From Trichoplax adhaerens (lineage: Eukaryota > Placozoa > Uniplacotomia > Trichoplacea > Trichoplacidae): a stretch of 64,000 nt of DNA. Under the pieces are notes generated by a model that searched no databases, had not been told where the DNA came from, and saw only the letters and a program-made list of their open reading frames with translations. The stretch covers positions 3,057,454 to 3,121,453 of the forward strand of contig NW_002060946.1 of assembly GCF_000150275.1 (NCBI RefSeq), written 5' to 3'. Position 1 is the stretch's first letter, and each line of letters opens with the position of its first letter. This document shows positions 39,458 to 51,068 of the stretch, in pieces. Position numbers and translations under genes: made by a program.

Positions 39458-40403
39458 CGCATTAGTAGTAATGCCCTTGCGTAATATGAGGTAGGAAATT
39501 GCATAACGTTATCAACAGCATCAGTCAATACTATGCATTTATGATAGTTCCATTTAGCATGTGAAAACTGTTAAGATTAATATACTACTTACTGTAGTCT
39601 TACATCACTTCGAATCACGGTACATTTCTTATGACATGCTCTAGCATAGTTTCGTTTTGATTAGATGGAAGATGACCGCTACTTAACTTCAACGATCTAT
39701 TCTTTTCTAGGAATTGACGTCATGCAGAGCTCAAGAAGTATTTATGTGTTATCATGAAGATAGCATAAATGATCTTACGAATCTGTATCAAATGTATTGT
39801 ATCCATAGGTCTCTGTTTGATATTCTGAACTTCTTTTTAAGAGTGTTTTGCTTTAACTATTAAGAAATGATTATATATGTTCGTACAGTTCAAGTTTATC
39901 TTCGGTATTCATAACCAAAGTTTACGAATTTGTCGAATTATTGCCTTAAATAGTGTTACATACTGACAATGTACATTAGATCTGTTGCGATATTTCGCTG
40001 CATGTTTCAACTGGGGCTTGAGTTATACTAACTAGCTGTACGATGTAATGTTATAGTGGTTTTGTGAGCCGTCCAGTGTTAACTTTCTTTCGATCTTGCT
40101 AAAGCTAGCTGTAGTGAATGCAATTGGACGATATAATGGATTAATTGCTGTACTCCTATAGTCTAGATGTTGTACTGTAAGTTTTTTTAACCAAACAGAT
40201 TCTTTTGTGAACTCTTACAAATAACTTTCAGATGATTATAATAGTGTATAACTGTATCTATAAGAATGTAATCAGCATGATTGACTTTCGAATTTTATGA
40301 TATGTATGATGTTATAGCTGTAATACTAAAAACGCAGTATTTAGAGTACGGTATGAAATACAGTACTGAGTACATGTTATAAATGAATATACATATGCAT
40401 GTA

Positions 40404-40424
40404 TATATATATATATATAATATA
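40404..40424. repeat. (TA)n microsatellite
   Basis: About nine TA/AT units follow GCATGTATATA. It is a simple-sequence tract with no further interpretation. Confidence 0.85.
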
Positions 40425-41035
40425 CGATATGCGTCTATTAAATATTTCACGATTTAAGTATAGATATTTTACCGTTATTGTATAATAATTTAACGTCTAT
40501 AGTGTTTGTACTGTACAGCGCAATAACTCGGACTAGCTTACTACTCGATTACTATCCTGGCTGCGACTGTCCACAAACCACCTCTATAAATAAATAAGAA
40601 TAGTCTATAAATGGATATACAGCTTATCATACGTATTACCAAAATTGGTCACTCCAGGTCAGGAAAGAATGAAGGCCGTTAAAATGAAGTATTTTATATT
40701 TTTTCCCTGTCTAAATTTCCAAATAAAAGGATATTGTCTAGCAAAATGTTGTCTAAAGATTAGTTAGGAAGTTGTAAGAAGATTCTCACCTTTAAGCATT
40801 GAATATGAACTGAATAGAAAGGTGCTGGATTATGTCGGCGATTGCATGCATGTATAGTGAGTAGATAGTTAACTTGCTCTAACTGGAAACCCGGCTTTAC
40901 GCCTGGTTGGGAGTTGAAAATGTTCGCAGAACAGTATCTACGTTTTATAGTAACTGTATACCACATTTGGACTACTTTTTTCAAGTCCAATGTAGACTGC
41001 ACTAAATGGAATGAACCTGCTGTATTCATGATACT

Positions 41036-41062
41036 GATACTGATATCAGTAATATCAGTATC
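41036..41062. repeat. Perfect 11-bp hairpin, GATACTGATAT / ATATCAGTATC
   Basis: Two exactly complementary 11-base arms flank the 5-base loop CAGTA. Further CAGTATCAG and GATATTA words continue to about 41165, so this hairpin belongs to a wider ATCAGTATC-rich patch. Confidence 0.85.
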
Positions 41063-41195
41063 GGTAAGACACTATCCAAAAAATTTGAATCTACTGATAT
41101 TAAACCTATCTTCAGTGCAGTATCAGCATAGCTGATACCTTGTAATCAGCATCAGTATCGGTAAAATACCTTAAATAACGCATATCAGCCTTCTA

Positions 41196-41505
41196 TAGGT
41201 ATAGTGCAGTACAGTATAGTTTGTATGTACTCAGTAAAACTCAGAATGGTCTTGAAAAAACTGTGCCTACTCTTATTTGATGAGAGATTTACTGCTCTCT
41301 ATTTCTGCGGCTCTAGCCCCACGATAATAAGAACTACTGCAGTAGAGACATGGACAATATTGGTCATCTAGATCTTGTACCTCGTAAATCTGCAAGTCCA
41401 GGCCTTGAGACTTTATTGTACAGTACAATGTGGTCGTCTGTACAGTGCAGTGTACTGTAGTTTACAGTACAGTACACTAGAATGGAAAACCTACAATACT
41501 GTACT
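41196..41505. repeat. Second cluster of TACTGTACAGTA-like palindromes
   Basis: Words such as GTGCAGTACAGTA, TGTACAGTACAATG, TGTACAGTGCAGTGTACTG and TTTACAGTACAGTACAC are packed here as in the ZNRF introns. The cluster lies about 2 kb downstream of ZNRF. Confidence 0.7.
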
Positions 41506-41630
41506 GTAAGTCTAGACACGATTGATAGCTTTTCGGAGAAACTCTTCCTCACCAAGCATGACTATTTCGACAATTTACAGGTAGGAAAGTATGAATTTCT
41601 TGATGATAGCAGAGAGTAGCGATACCGTAC

Positions 41631-41813
41631 ATCCCTGAAGTGTTATTAAGTTTCTCATTGAAATGGTAACAGTATTTGTATTAGAGGTTGAATTGTATTT
41701 ATTATTGTTGCTTAAAGTAAATCCCTGAAGTGTTATTAAGTTTCTCATTTAAATGGTGACAGTACTGGTATTGGAGGTTGAATTGATTTATTATTGTTGC
41801 TTAAAGTATTTTA
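41631..41813. repeat. Two tandem copies of a 90 bp unit
   Basis: ATCCCTGAAGTGTTATTAAG starts at 41631 and again at 41721. Both copies run through TTTCTCATT(G/T)AAATGGT(A/G)ACAGTA, GAGGTTGAATTG and TTATTATTGTTGCTTAAAGTA. They differ by a few substitutions and one small indel. Confidence 0.92.
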
Positions 41814-42547
41814 ATAACAGACTTCTCATGCAATAAATTGAATTGAATCAGGTAGAGGATCGAATACTCTTTATGTACTGACTTGCGTTCATGCCGTTTT
41901 AGTCACATTTTTTGAAGTATCAAGAGCGGCATTATGACTAGTAGCTTCATTTCATGATTACACATGAGTTCTCTTTGGATCAATTTCATTCGGTTGATGA
42001 TTAAGAAAGGACACAAAGTACTGCGATAGAATGATTGTTGACTGATATCATGATTGCTTTTTCACTATCATCAAAAGCTAATAATACAGTGCAAATAAAT
42101 CAACCAAGTTACTGTCCGCTTGAAATGATTAAATATAAATGTTATTTAAACTATACATGTAAACTAGACAATAACGATATTGTAAGCTGTAATAAGCTAG
42201 TCCACAAGTACATACAGTACAAGCAAAAATCGAACTGGCGTCATGCCGGTCTAATGCCAACGTGTACGCGTATAATAGAAACTTGAAGCAATGCCTTGGT
42301 TATTCGCTGGCGAGTCAACTAACCTATTCGTTTTTAACTGTTCTGTATTCAAATAAATCAGATATCTGGTCTAAGACGCAAATTTGGGGCACTAGTTCAA
42401 TGTTAATGGATTCTGTACCATTTATTCTTGTCTGGTATTGTCCATGTCGCTGAATCACAGTATCAACCTTATTAAACTGTCCGTTCAATAATGTAAAATT
42501 AATTTTGGTGGAGAAGAAATTGACAGTCGTGAAACCTGGATAAGAAA

Positions 42548-45039
42548 ATGACTGAGAACGTAAACTCAAATACTAAGGCAAAACGAGCTGACAATTATTA
42601 TAAGCAAAGCGAGATGCGAGACAATATTGTTACACCGGTTCAAAACAAGTTCCAACCACCAGACTATGTTGTTGATCGCCATTCTGAGGATAGCAGCTTA
42701 GGGTCAATGGCTAATCATCTCGCTACTTTTCAAGATGAGCAAAGCAAAACTACAATCGAAAATAGCGGAGATAACGCAAGAAATAATAGGCAAAAGACTG
42801 TACCATCTAGAGCTCAGCAAATGGAATTGACAATGAAATGGTGGAATGACGCTAGCACGGATTGGCGAGAAAAATGGGGTAAAGCAAAGGCAGAGCGTGA
42901 TAGAGCGCGAGAGCAAGTTAAAGCTCTTCGAAATAAGCTTGAAGCTGCTAGAAGAGACTACTCTAGATTAAAGGCAGAACATGACCGATGCCTAACGCAA
43001 ATGACTTCATCTCAAGATAAAGCTTTATCCCAAATAATAGCCTCTCCGGATGGATTACCAACTGAAGGAATAAATACTATTGATCAAAAGGTTCAGGTAG
43101 TACCGACAAGAATTATTGATTCATATGTGAATATTTTAGCATTAATTAGATTAGACCTCAGCAATGCAGTTTGCCTGCTAAAATACTGCAATCTAATAAT
43201 GGCTACTTCTAAAATTTTTCATACGGCTAGGAAAATCAGCAATTAAAAAGCGAACTTGAAAACGCGATGCGTACTATTAAGAATTTACAGGCCAAATTAG
43301 CTACTTCAAATACGTAAGTATTTAATGCTAATTACTACTACCTTGAATTAGTCCATAGAAAATTTACCATCAATACATTCTGTCTGACACACCTTTCAAA
43401 GAAATAGAAATGAACCATCAAATAATGACACGGAGACTCTTAAAAAAAAAATAGCTGAACTTGAGCAAGAATGTGATGAATGTAAAAGAGAGGTAAAAAT
43501 GTTGATTTATCACCATTTAAATGATATCGAAATAGTAACGTCTTCAAAAATTACTGCTAGTAATAGCAATTCTAATATAAATAATTTCTAGTGTTAATTT
43601 AAATATTACATTATTAAGTCATCTGTAAATACACTATTGTGTTGCAGCTGAAGGAATATAAAATGAATAGAAAGGATCAAATTGATAAGTACGTTAAAGA
43701 TTTGGAAGATGCACAATTGACTGCGTTAGCTATCGAAACAAAGTTAAAAGAAACAACGGCTGAAGTTCGTAATTGTCTAATTTAATAGTTTTCCTTGCTT
43801 TAAGGTTGATGATTGAATGTAATCTTATATTCTAAGTTAACTTTCGAATTTTTAAATATTTCATCAGTTAAACAAATTAAAAGTAGATAGTCATTCGGAT
43901 TCTATCATAATAAAACGTTTGGAAACTGAAAAGATGTCTCTTCTGCAAGAAAATAAGTCGCTCTTAGAAAAAATAGAGGTACTTATTAAAAATGATACAA
44001 AATTCTATCGGAAAGACGTTTCTTACAAAGTCTTACAAGATATTAATTGAATTTAGTCATGATTTAGCAGTAACTTAACTGATATTTATAATATAGACCT
44101 TCCAATTGCAACTCAATGGAAATGTTAATCAATCTGTCGGATTATCTGCAAATCCTGATAGGAAGGTATTGAAACCGTCTGTAAATAGGTCGAATGAGGT
44201 ACAAAAATAATGAAATTAATTATGCGATAGTGGTTCTACAATACCTATGTGGTTCATATAATATGCATATCAGTCTCTTTGTAGATTTTAGCTAATTCTT
44301 CGCAACAAAATTTAGCCAATAGTAAAACAGCAAATACACCACGATGAATGGATACCATCGCGAGTGAATGATTTAAATGTACGTTAAAAGGCCTTTATAA
44401 AAATATGTAATATTGGTAGTTGATTGAGTAATCAATACACACTTACGCCTACTTGTAGTGGCATAATTAAGATAACTTTGATACTGTATTGCTTAGTTCT
44501 AACTTCAGAATACACTTTATTATAGTTCCAACTTGGACTGAGTGATGAAAAATGGAGGAAAGAAGAATCTACTAGACGTCATCAACCGAACGAGCTAACG
44601 AAGAAGTCGTTCGATTCGAAATTATATCGGTTGGTTAGGAAATAAAATTAATATATTTTCTCATTGCAATGAAATAGATTATTTCTGTCTGCATCATTGA
44701 TGCCATTACATCCTAGTGATATATTCACATAACAACACTGATATAGTTATGGTATTTATCTAACATGACAACGATTTTTTAATGGCTTAAAATTCAACCC
44801 TAATTTATGGTCTAATTAGGGGAAAACATGATAACCATGGTAATGCACAGCAAGATTATAAGTCTAATCGAATGGAACTCCAAGGTGAAAGAAAACGTAG
44901 TGATGATGTAAGAATAGCTGGATCCAATATCATGGGTCATGGTAAAGATATAAATTCATCTAAGAACCTAGAAAGTAGCCTTCAAGAAATGAATTTTGAA
45001 GACGATTACTATGAAGATATAGATATGATTACGGTCTAG
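42548..45039 (+). CDS. CCDC102A: CCDC102-like coiled-coil protein
   Basis: This matches the CCDC102A/B family of coiled-coil proteins, whose B member acts in centrosome cohesion. Nine exons give 477 aa (human CCDC102A 550): 42548-43096, 43231-43313, 43408-43492, 43648-43764, 43868-43978, 44097-44198, 44316-44378, 44526-44629 and 44820-45039. The diagnostic block is residues 89-125, with AQQMELTMKWWNDASTDWRE, KWGKAKAERDRAREQVKAL and then a heptad-rich coiled coil. Exons 2-5 continue as Lys/Glu/Leu-rich coil (for example LKKKIAELEQE, YVKDLEDAQLTALAIETKLK). Exons 6-9 are polar and poorly conserved and end in an acidic tail (NFEDDYYEDIDMITV). The human protein has a longer myosin-tail-like coil in this part. 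The exon 4 donor (GTTCGT) and exon 7 acceptor were chosen on frame and are the weakest junctions. The N-terminal 88 residues are low complexity. Confidence 0.87.
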
Positions 45040-48000
45040 TTGATTATCGTATTTAAACCGTATTAGTATTTATAAACGAAAATGCACAAGTGATATAAAT
45101 TGAGGAAAAGATGTGATGGAAAAACTATGATACGAATTGATAGATATTTTTGTATAAGGTTAATACCTATATTAAAACACACATATATTACGTAATTAGT
45201 AATTTGTTCCAGGAATGGATTTTATGATCATATAAATAAGATTATTATTATGCATTTTATAGTGGTAATTTAGATTTATAGAAAAACATACTCGATCGAA
45301 GCATATTATTCAAATTATCCAATGTTAGTCTATTTACGGTAATTTATTTATATACTATTTTGATTACCGTAAATGAATATATTGAATTGTATTATAATCA
45401 AACTTGGCTTCCTTGAGTTCTTAGCCATAAACCATTGCTTTTATCTCGTTGTTGGCCCGGATACCATTAAAGTACATTTAATATCAACATTTTATTCGAT
45501 GCATGGGCTTTGATGAGTAACCAGTAATTACAATATTAACTGCAATGGTATTATATGATATTATTTAAAAATAATTATTTATATTGTATGCGTATGTTAC
45601 ATCTGTCTTGATTGTATGAAATAACCTATAGCGAAGATATATTTAAATAACAATTAAAAAATTCATTTCGTTCTATACAGATTCAAAAATTGTTGCTGTC
45701 AACGTGTTCTCATTTAATAACAATTGAAATATGTAGCGCAATTATACATATTAATAGTACAAGTCTCCGTGTAATGACCGAGTAATAGACTCCTGTTATT
45801 ACTATTGGTTCATCTAGGTAACCCCAAATTTTTGGTTATCAGATATGGCCTTGTCACGTTCTGTAATAGTTACATAATTAGTATGTTATCTTCTTTCTAT
45901 ATATGGTTAAATATCACGATGTTATCACGTCAGGCGTATATAGATGTAGTTATGGTACTATATTAAGGTTATCTATATATGTATTCTCATGTTGCCATAC
46001 TTGGCATGATAGTCTATTTGTAATGTCTAAACTAGGGAAACCTTTCTGTTAGTGATGATCTTGTGATCTACGTCAGTAGATCAAAGGTCACAATAAAGAA
46101 AGTATATAAACTCTTCATTTTAAAAATAAAGTTAGTTCTTCAACTTAATTACTGGGTCTCCTTGCTGAGTGCAGATCTAGTACTTGTTACAAAATTTGGA
46201 AGTTGTAACAGGCCTTAACTGGAGGATCCCAGTCTTATACTAGAAACAGTACGAGTGCGACGTCTCATCCTATTAGCCACTTACTGTACTACTACAATTA
46301 GCTGAAATTATTACACTCTGATTCTGGTTTCGAAGACGAAGGCTTAATAAATATAATTTCTGCTAGCGAATGGTTAACTTATTACCTACAATAGCTTCTA
46401 CATTCTCAGTACATAGTAGTATGCATCAATTCTTAAAGATATTATTATACTTTAACAGTTACAATTGAAACCTTTTACATCACCATTAATGAAATGCCAG
46501 TCAACGATTATAGCCAGATGTTCTATTAACTTAATAATTATTCTTATTTTCCATACTAAAGATGACTGAAAGTATCTATAATAGATCACAAAGTAATTAT
46601 CGTCAAAGTCTATAATTATCACCAAACTAATAATTGATTAGATTTCTCGAAAGAAATAATTAGAATTAGTGATTAAACATTGACTTTACTTCAATCATTG
46701 TATAATGGCGCCGTACTCTAAAAAATTTTTAACTAAAAAAATGAACTAGTCTACGAAGATAGGAAATTGTCCATTAAATATTTCTGCATTTCGAGTCAGC
46801 TGAAAATATAAACAGTTATTTAAAATTCAGTATGCAACTTGTAACTTCACTCAGGCCTTAATATCTCTTGAAGACTGTGTAAAATACTTATATCAATATC
46901 TGAAATTGATTATTCTCTGATAACATACAGATTCATAGATTAAATCGATTACTAAGTATACTATTCTATACGCTGGTGTTGGTATAAAACTAGAGTGAAG
47001 CAGTTTTCAGGTCTGATGAACTACTGCAACTTATAATTGCTTTATTCCATTTTTGCTGGATTAACTCGTTTAAATCTATGAGAAGACATTAAAATTTGAT
47101 GCTTTAACAATATATGATTTGCCTAGCGCAAAGATTCTCGATATAAATCACGTAGGTACCTTTAATATGTACGGTAGTTATGAATTTAGATCTGTCATCA
47201 ATAACGAAATTAAAAATAGATAGCGAACTGTTTTGCTATCTCAACCGATCAAAGCAGTTAAATAATAACTTAATAGTCAATTTGATATAGTCAGAATGAT
47301 CAGTTGCTAAAAATATTAATTTAATGTATCATCAAAATCTCAGTCAATCAGCCGAGTATAAAGCACTTCGACAGACGGTAAGCTGATCAACTATAGCAAA
47401 TGACTTAATTTTTTGATTATAGATATGTTAGCCATTTACTTCTATACTCATATCAAATCAGATCATATTGCCGTACTCGTTTAATATCATATATTCTACA
47501 TTTTTAAATTGACTAGAACAAGGTTTAAGATTACTCCGTATTTATTATGTGTAACATTAGGATTTTAATAATAAGCTGTCAAGAAGTCGACATTATAAAC
47601 TGAATATATTCAAGCTGCATAAAATACTAAAATACTGTCTTATGTTGCAATCATACTATCAATGCTAATCTCAGTTAGCGCCAATTCTGTTTAATTTATC
47701 AATCTAATATTATATGATAATGCACCTATTATTAAGGCCTTCATTTGAAGTCCATTTCAATTTATTTCAATACAATGCAGGGATAAAAAGGATATAAATA
47801 AAAAGGGTATAGATAAACAGTAAGGACCAACTTGTCAATACTAGACATTTTTTAAATTATCTGCTTTTACTATATTACTCGTACAGTTTAGTTCCTCTAC
47901 TAGCTTAAAATTTTGATTGCAATACTTTTTTATAAAGCAGTTGGTAATTAAATTAATCTCAATTAAATTTACGAATTTTTACAAATTTTTTATTCAAGTT

Positions 48001-51000
48001 TAGCTACTCCGCCATTTTCGTACTTATTTTTATAGAGCTCTTAAAACAGTCAACACAGTAAAATTGTTTGTAGTTAAACTTAGAATAGACTATAAAAAAT
48101 CAGTAGCATAATAGTTACTTATGATAGAGTAAAGTTGGAATATAATTTTGGTGAATGATATTACAGTACCATTCATGCGTGGAAAAGCGTCAAAATTTTG
48201 GATTATGCAACTATATATTCGTATTGAGTACTTTAAAACTATTCTTTGCCTTCACTATCACTCGTTGTTAAATTAATTACTGTTTTTGGCTTTCAAGTAT
48301 CGATGACGACATATTTTATTAGTTTAATTTCAAAGTTCAAATTAGAGCAATGATCATAAAAGCAATCTAATTAGCAGTTTAAGAATAACTATTTACTTCT
48401 TTTCCCCTATGTTTAAATAGCTACTATATGGTTTATTCTACTATCGTAAATATTGTTACTATAGCCTGAAATAGTGTTGCCAGTACAATTTTATTTACCA
48501 ATTTCCTTAATCAGTACTAGTTTATGAAAGAAGATTGTGTTACGTCATACAGTAGCTAATATATCAATACAGCAATAAGTAACTCAACTTCAGCAATAAA
48601 AACTACTTTACTTTTATTTACTTACTAATTACAAACCACTGGAGGTTGTCGATATCATCAACTTATCTCACATTATTCTTGAGTACGAAAGCATTCCTAT
48701 CCCTAACAATTCAAAGGCCTATGGCAGTACGAGATGCTTCATTTCGAGGTTTATTTGTTAGTCATAAATGTTAACATATTCTTTACTCTACCTATTTTTT
48801 GGTATCCATTAACGCATAGGAGAGAGCATTCTATTTTTCAATCAATTATATTTTATTTAGCGCTATAATCAAGACCAGTATAGTGGAGACAGGCAAACTC
48901 TATAAGTTTGAAAAGAAGAATTAATATCAATGATTTATCAATAACGTGACATATTACTGATAATCTCCTTGTTTTGTTACTCTATAGAGCTTGTGAATGT
49001 GCACATAAAAATGACTTTAGCGTGACTTCCCCAAAATAAGATTTGCAAATTGAATCGCTCTTTGTTAATTTAATGTTTAAGGATTTGAGATATTCATGCC
49101 ATAGGCTAGAAAAACTTAAACTACGCGTAAATATTGTGTACTTCTAGTCAAGCTCGAATACATTACCATATTAAATTAAACGGTCCCATAAGTTTAAGTA
49201 AGAGTGAATTCGAATAAAGACTATTTCTAACTTATGGAGAACGATGACATATTTGCAATGGAACCTTGAGAAAAATTAAACTGAAACACTTTATTTTCTA
49301 ATTAAGATTGGATGCTTTATATAAACTTAGTATAAATGATACTTGCTTAATATTAAAAAAAATGGCATATATTCTAAATTTGAATATCAAGTGTTTGACA
49401 TTAAATGTAAATATGTGTTTAGTAATTAGCACATGCGAATACTTCTATCTATGAAAAGTATTTACAAATTTCATTATTAAATAGTTTTACTTATTACTGC
49501 TATAAGTAAGCACATTTTTGCTTGCAATTAAGCTATTTACTTTTTCACTTTACTTCTCTATCAATATGCTAGGTTGCCAAGGAAATATCTTATTTCTACT
49601 TCATTTTGGTCAATTAGCTATTCAAGATGTTGATATTACGTATCTTGTGTTAAAAATCTTGTGCATTCAAACTCTATAATAATTGTTAGCACATAATAAT
49701 CCTACTCAATCTCATCTAAAATAACTACTTTATGAAATATTTAATTGTATTATACTTAGTTATGATTGTCCAAAATGAAAATTGTGTCAATACTTAAATT
49801 TATCCTTATACTCTACAATTTTTAAAATCGTATTCTGAAATAGAAGCGACTGAGTTTAAAATTATGAACTAGGAACATACTCCGATTATTATTATAAAAT
49901 TCGATATTAAAAATTAACGAAGTATTTTATTTTATGAAAAAAGGAACTGAAATATTAATTTGATACTTTTTCTGATATATCTATATCATCAATAACTCAT
50001 TAATAATTTAGTTGGATGAGAATACTAAATATCTAGCCTGCTATTTTTCTATCTTTGAAGTCTACTATTCTATTATTAAGACTATAAATAGTTGATGATA
50101 ATCAGTTGCATTAGTGCCTGTTGGGGTATTACGTAAGGAGCTAATGAAATGAAAAGGCCGCAAATACTATCATTATTTGTTTGATACTTAGTAGAAGTTA
50201 GCGAGAAATACTCATGTAGACAGAAAAAATCTTTATTCTAACTCCAAATAATGATATTACAACAAGTAGAGAATTGTAAAAATTATGTTTTGCTACCCAT
50301 CATTAAATTTTAATCTATATCCTGAATATATAAAATTGTTAAATCAAGAGAATATATGTTTTTGTATCTAGTATACGTTTACTGTATTAATTATCAAAGT
50401 AGTTTTAAGGGAAGTCCAGATGAATTTAAACTATTGCCTTTCTTCTATTCTATTATAATATTACAGGGAAATATCGGAGATAAAATACGGAATAGAACAC
50501 AAGGTTATCATCAATATAAGATTGATACATCTTCCGTCTCCAGCATTATACGCAGAATTATAAGAGTCATCTTTGCATTATACGTATGCGATAGAAAACA
50601 TTTTCTATTTAATCATTTGGGGTATTTCAATTTTACCATTGAAAGATAATTACAATAGCTGACAAATTTGATCATATTTGTATAAGTTATTGTATAGTCT
50701 CATTTACATTTCGCATATGACAATATTAAATATTATTATAGCCATAACTCTGTAATTCTATTCTTGATGTTGGCTCTATAACCTTACACTGAAAAACCAT
50801 TCTAGATTTATTATTGTCTTCTTGATTGCTAATTTACTATTCTATAGCTATTAGGAGACATACAATATATTAGGGAGTGGTTCAGACTTAATACTACTGT
50901 TCTTGGCTTAATCATCATTATTTTGATAGCTTAAGTAAAAAGCCAAATTGCCATATACTTAGCTTTCAAGCTCAGAATTACGATACTTTAGTAAAATCGC

Positions 51001-51068
51001 TTGAATATAATATTCGATTAAAATAGTAGGCTTACCTTCACGGTCCTTCAATAGATTAAGAGTAGAAT
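45040..51068. other. AT-rich intergenic region with no recognised gene
   Basis: This 6 kb stretch has no conserved protein segment that I can recognise. Apart from the LTR-like block at 45.8-46.2 kb it is uniformly AT-rich. An 18-codon ATG-led stretch at 47324-47377 ends at a good donor (ACG/GTAAGC) and could be a first exon, but I found no partner exon. An open stretch of 97 codons at 50356-50649 has no family match. Confidence 0.45.
45770..46191 (+). mobile_element. Possible solo or degraded LTR of a retrotransposon
   Basis: A 422 bp block starts with TGTAATGACC and ends with CTTGTTACA, giving TG...CA termini. Towards the 3' end it has TATATAAA (46103-46110) and AATAAA (46125-46130), the order expected of an LTR promoter and polyadenylation signal. 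It is less AT-rich than its surroundings. A TTGTAACAGG segment just after the end pairs with the terminal CTTGTTACAA. I find no matching second LTR, no gag/pol remnant and no clear target-site duplication, so the call is tentative. Confidence 0.35.

Larger units (their letters stand above)
39458..42547. other. Intergenic region between ZNRF and the CCDC102-like gene
   Basis: No conserved coding segment is found in these 3.1 kb. It holds a (TA)n run, a hairpin, a palindrome cluster and a 90 bp tandem pair, which are listed separately. Open stretches on either strand at 40.8-41.1 and 42.0-42.6 kb have no family resemblance. Confidence 0.5.

Noticed and set aside
50356-50649. Open frame of 97 codons upstream of the receptor gene
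   Set aside because: No family match, very AT-rich codons, no convincing splice sites; treated as chance.
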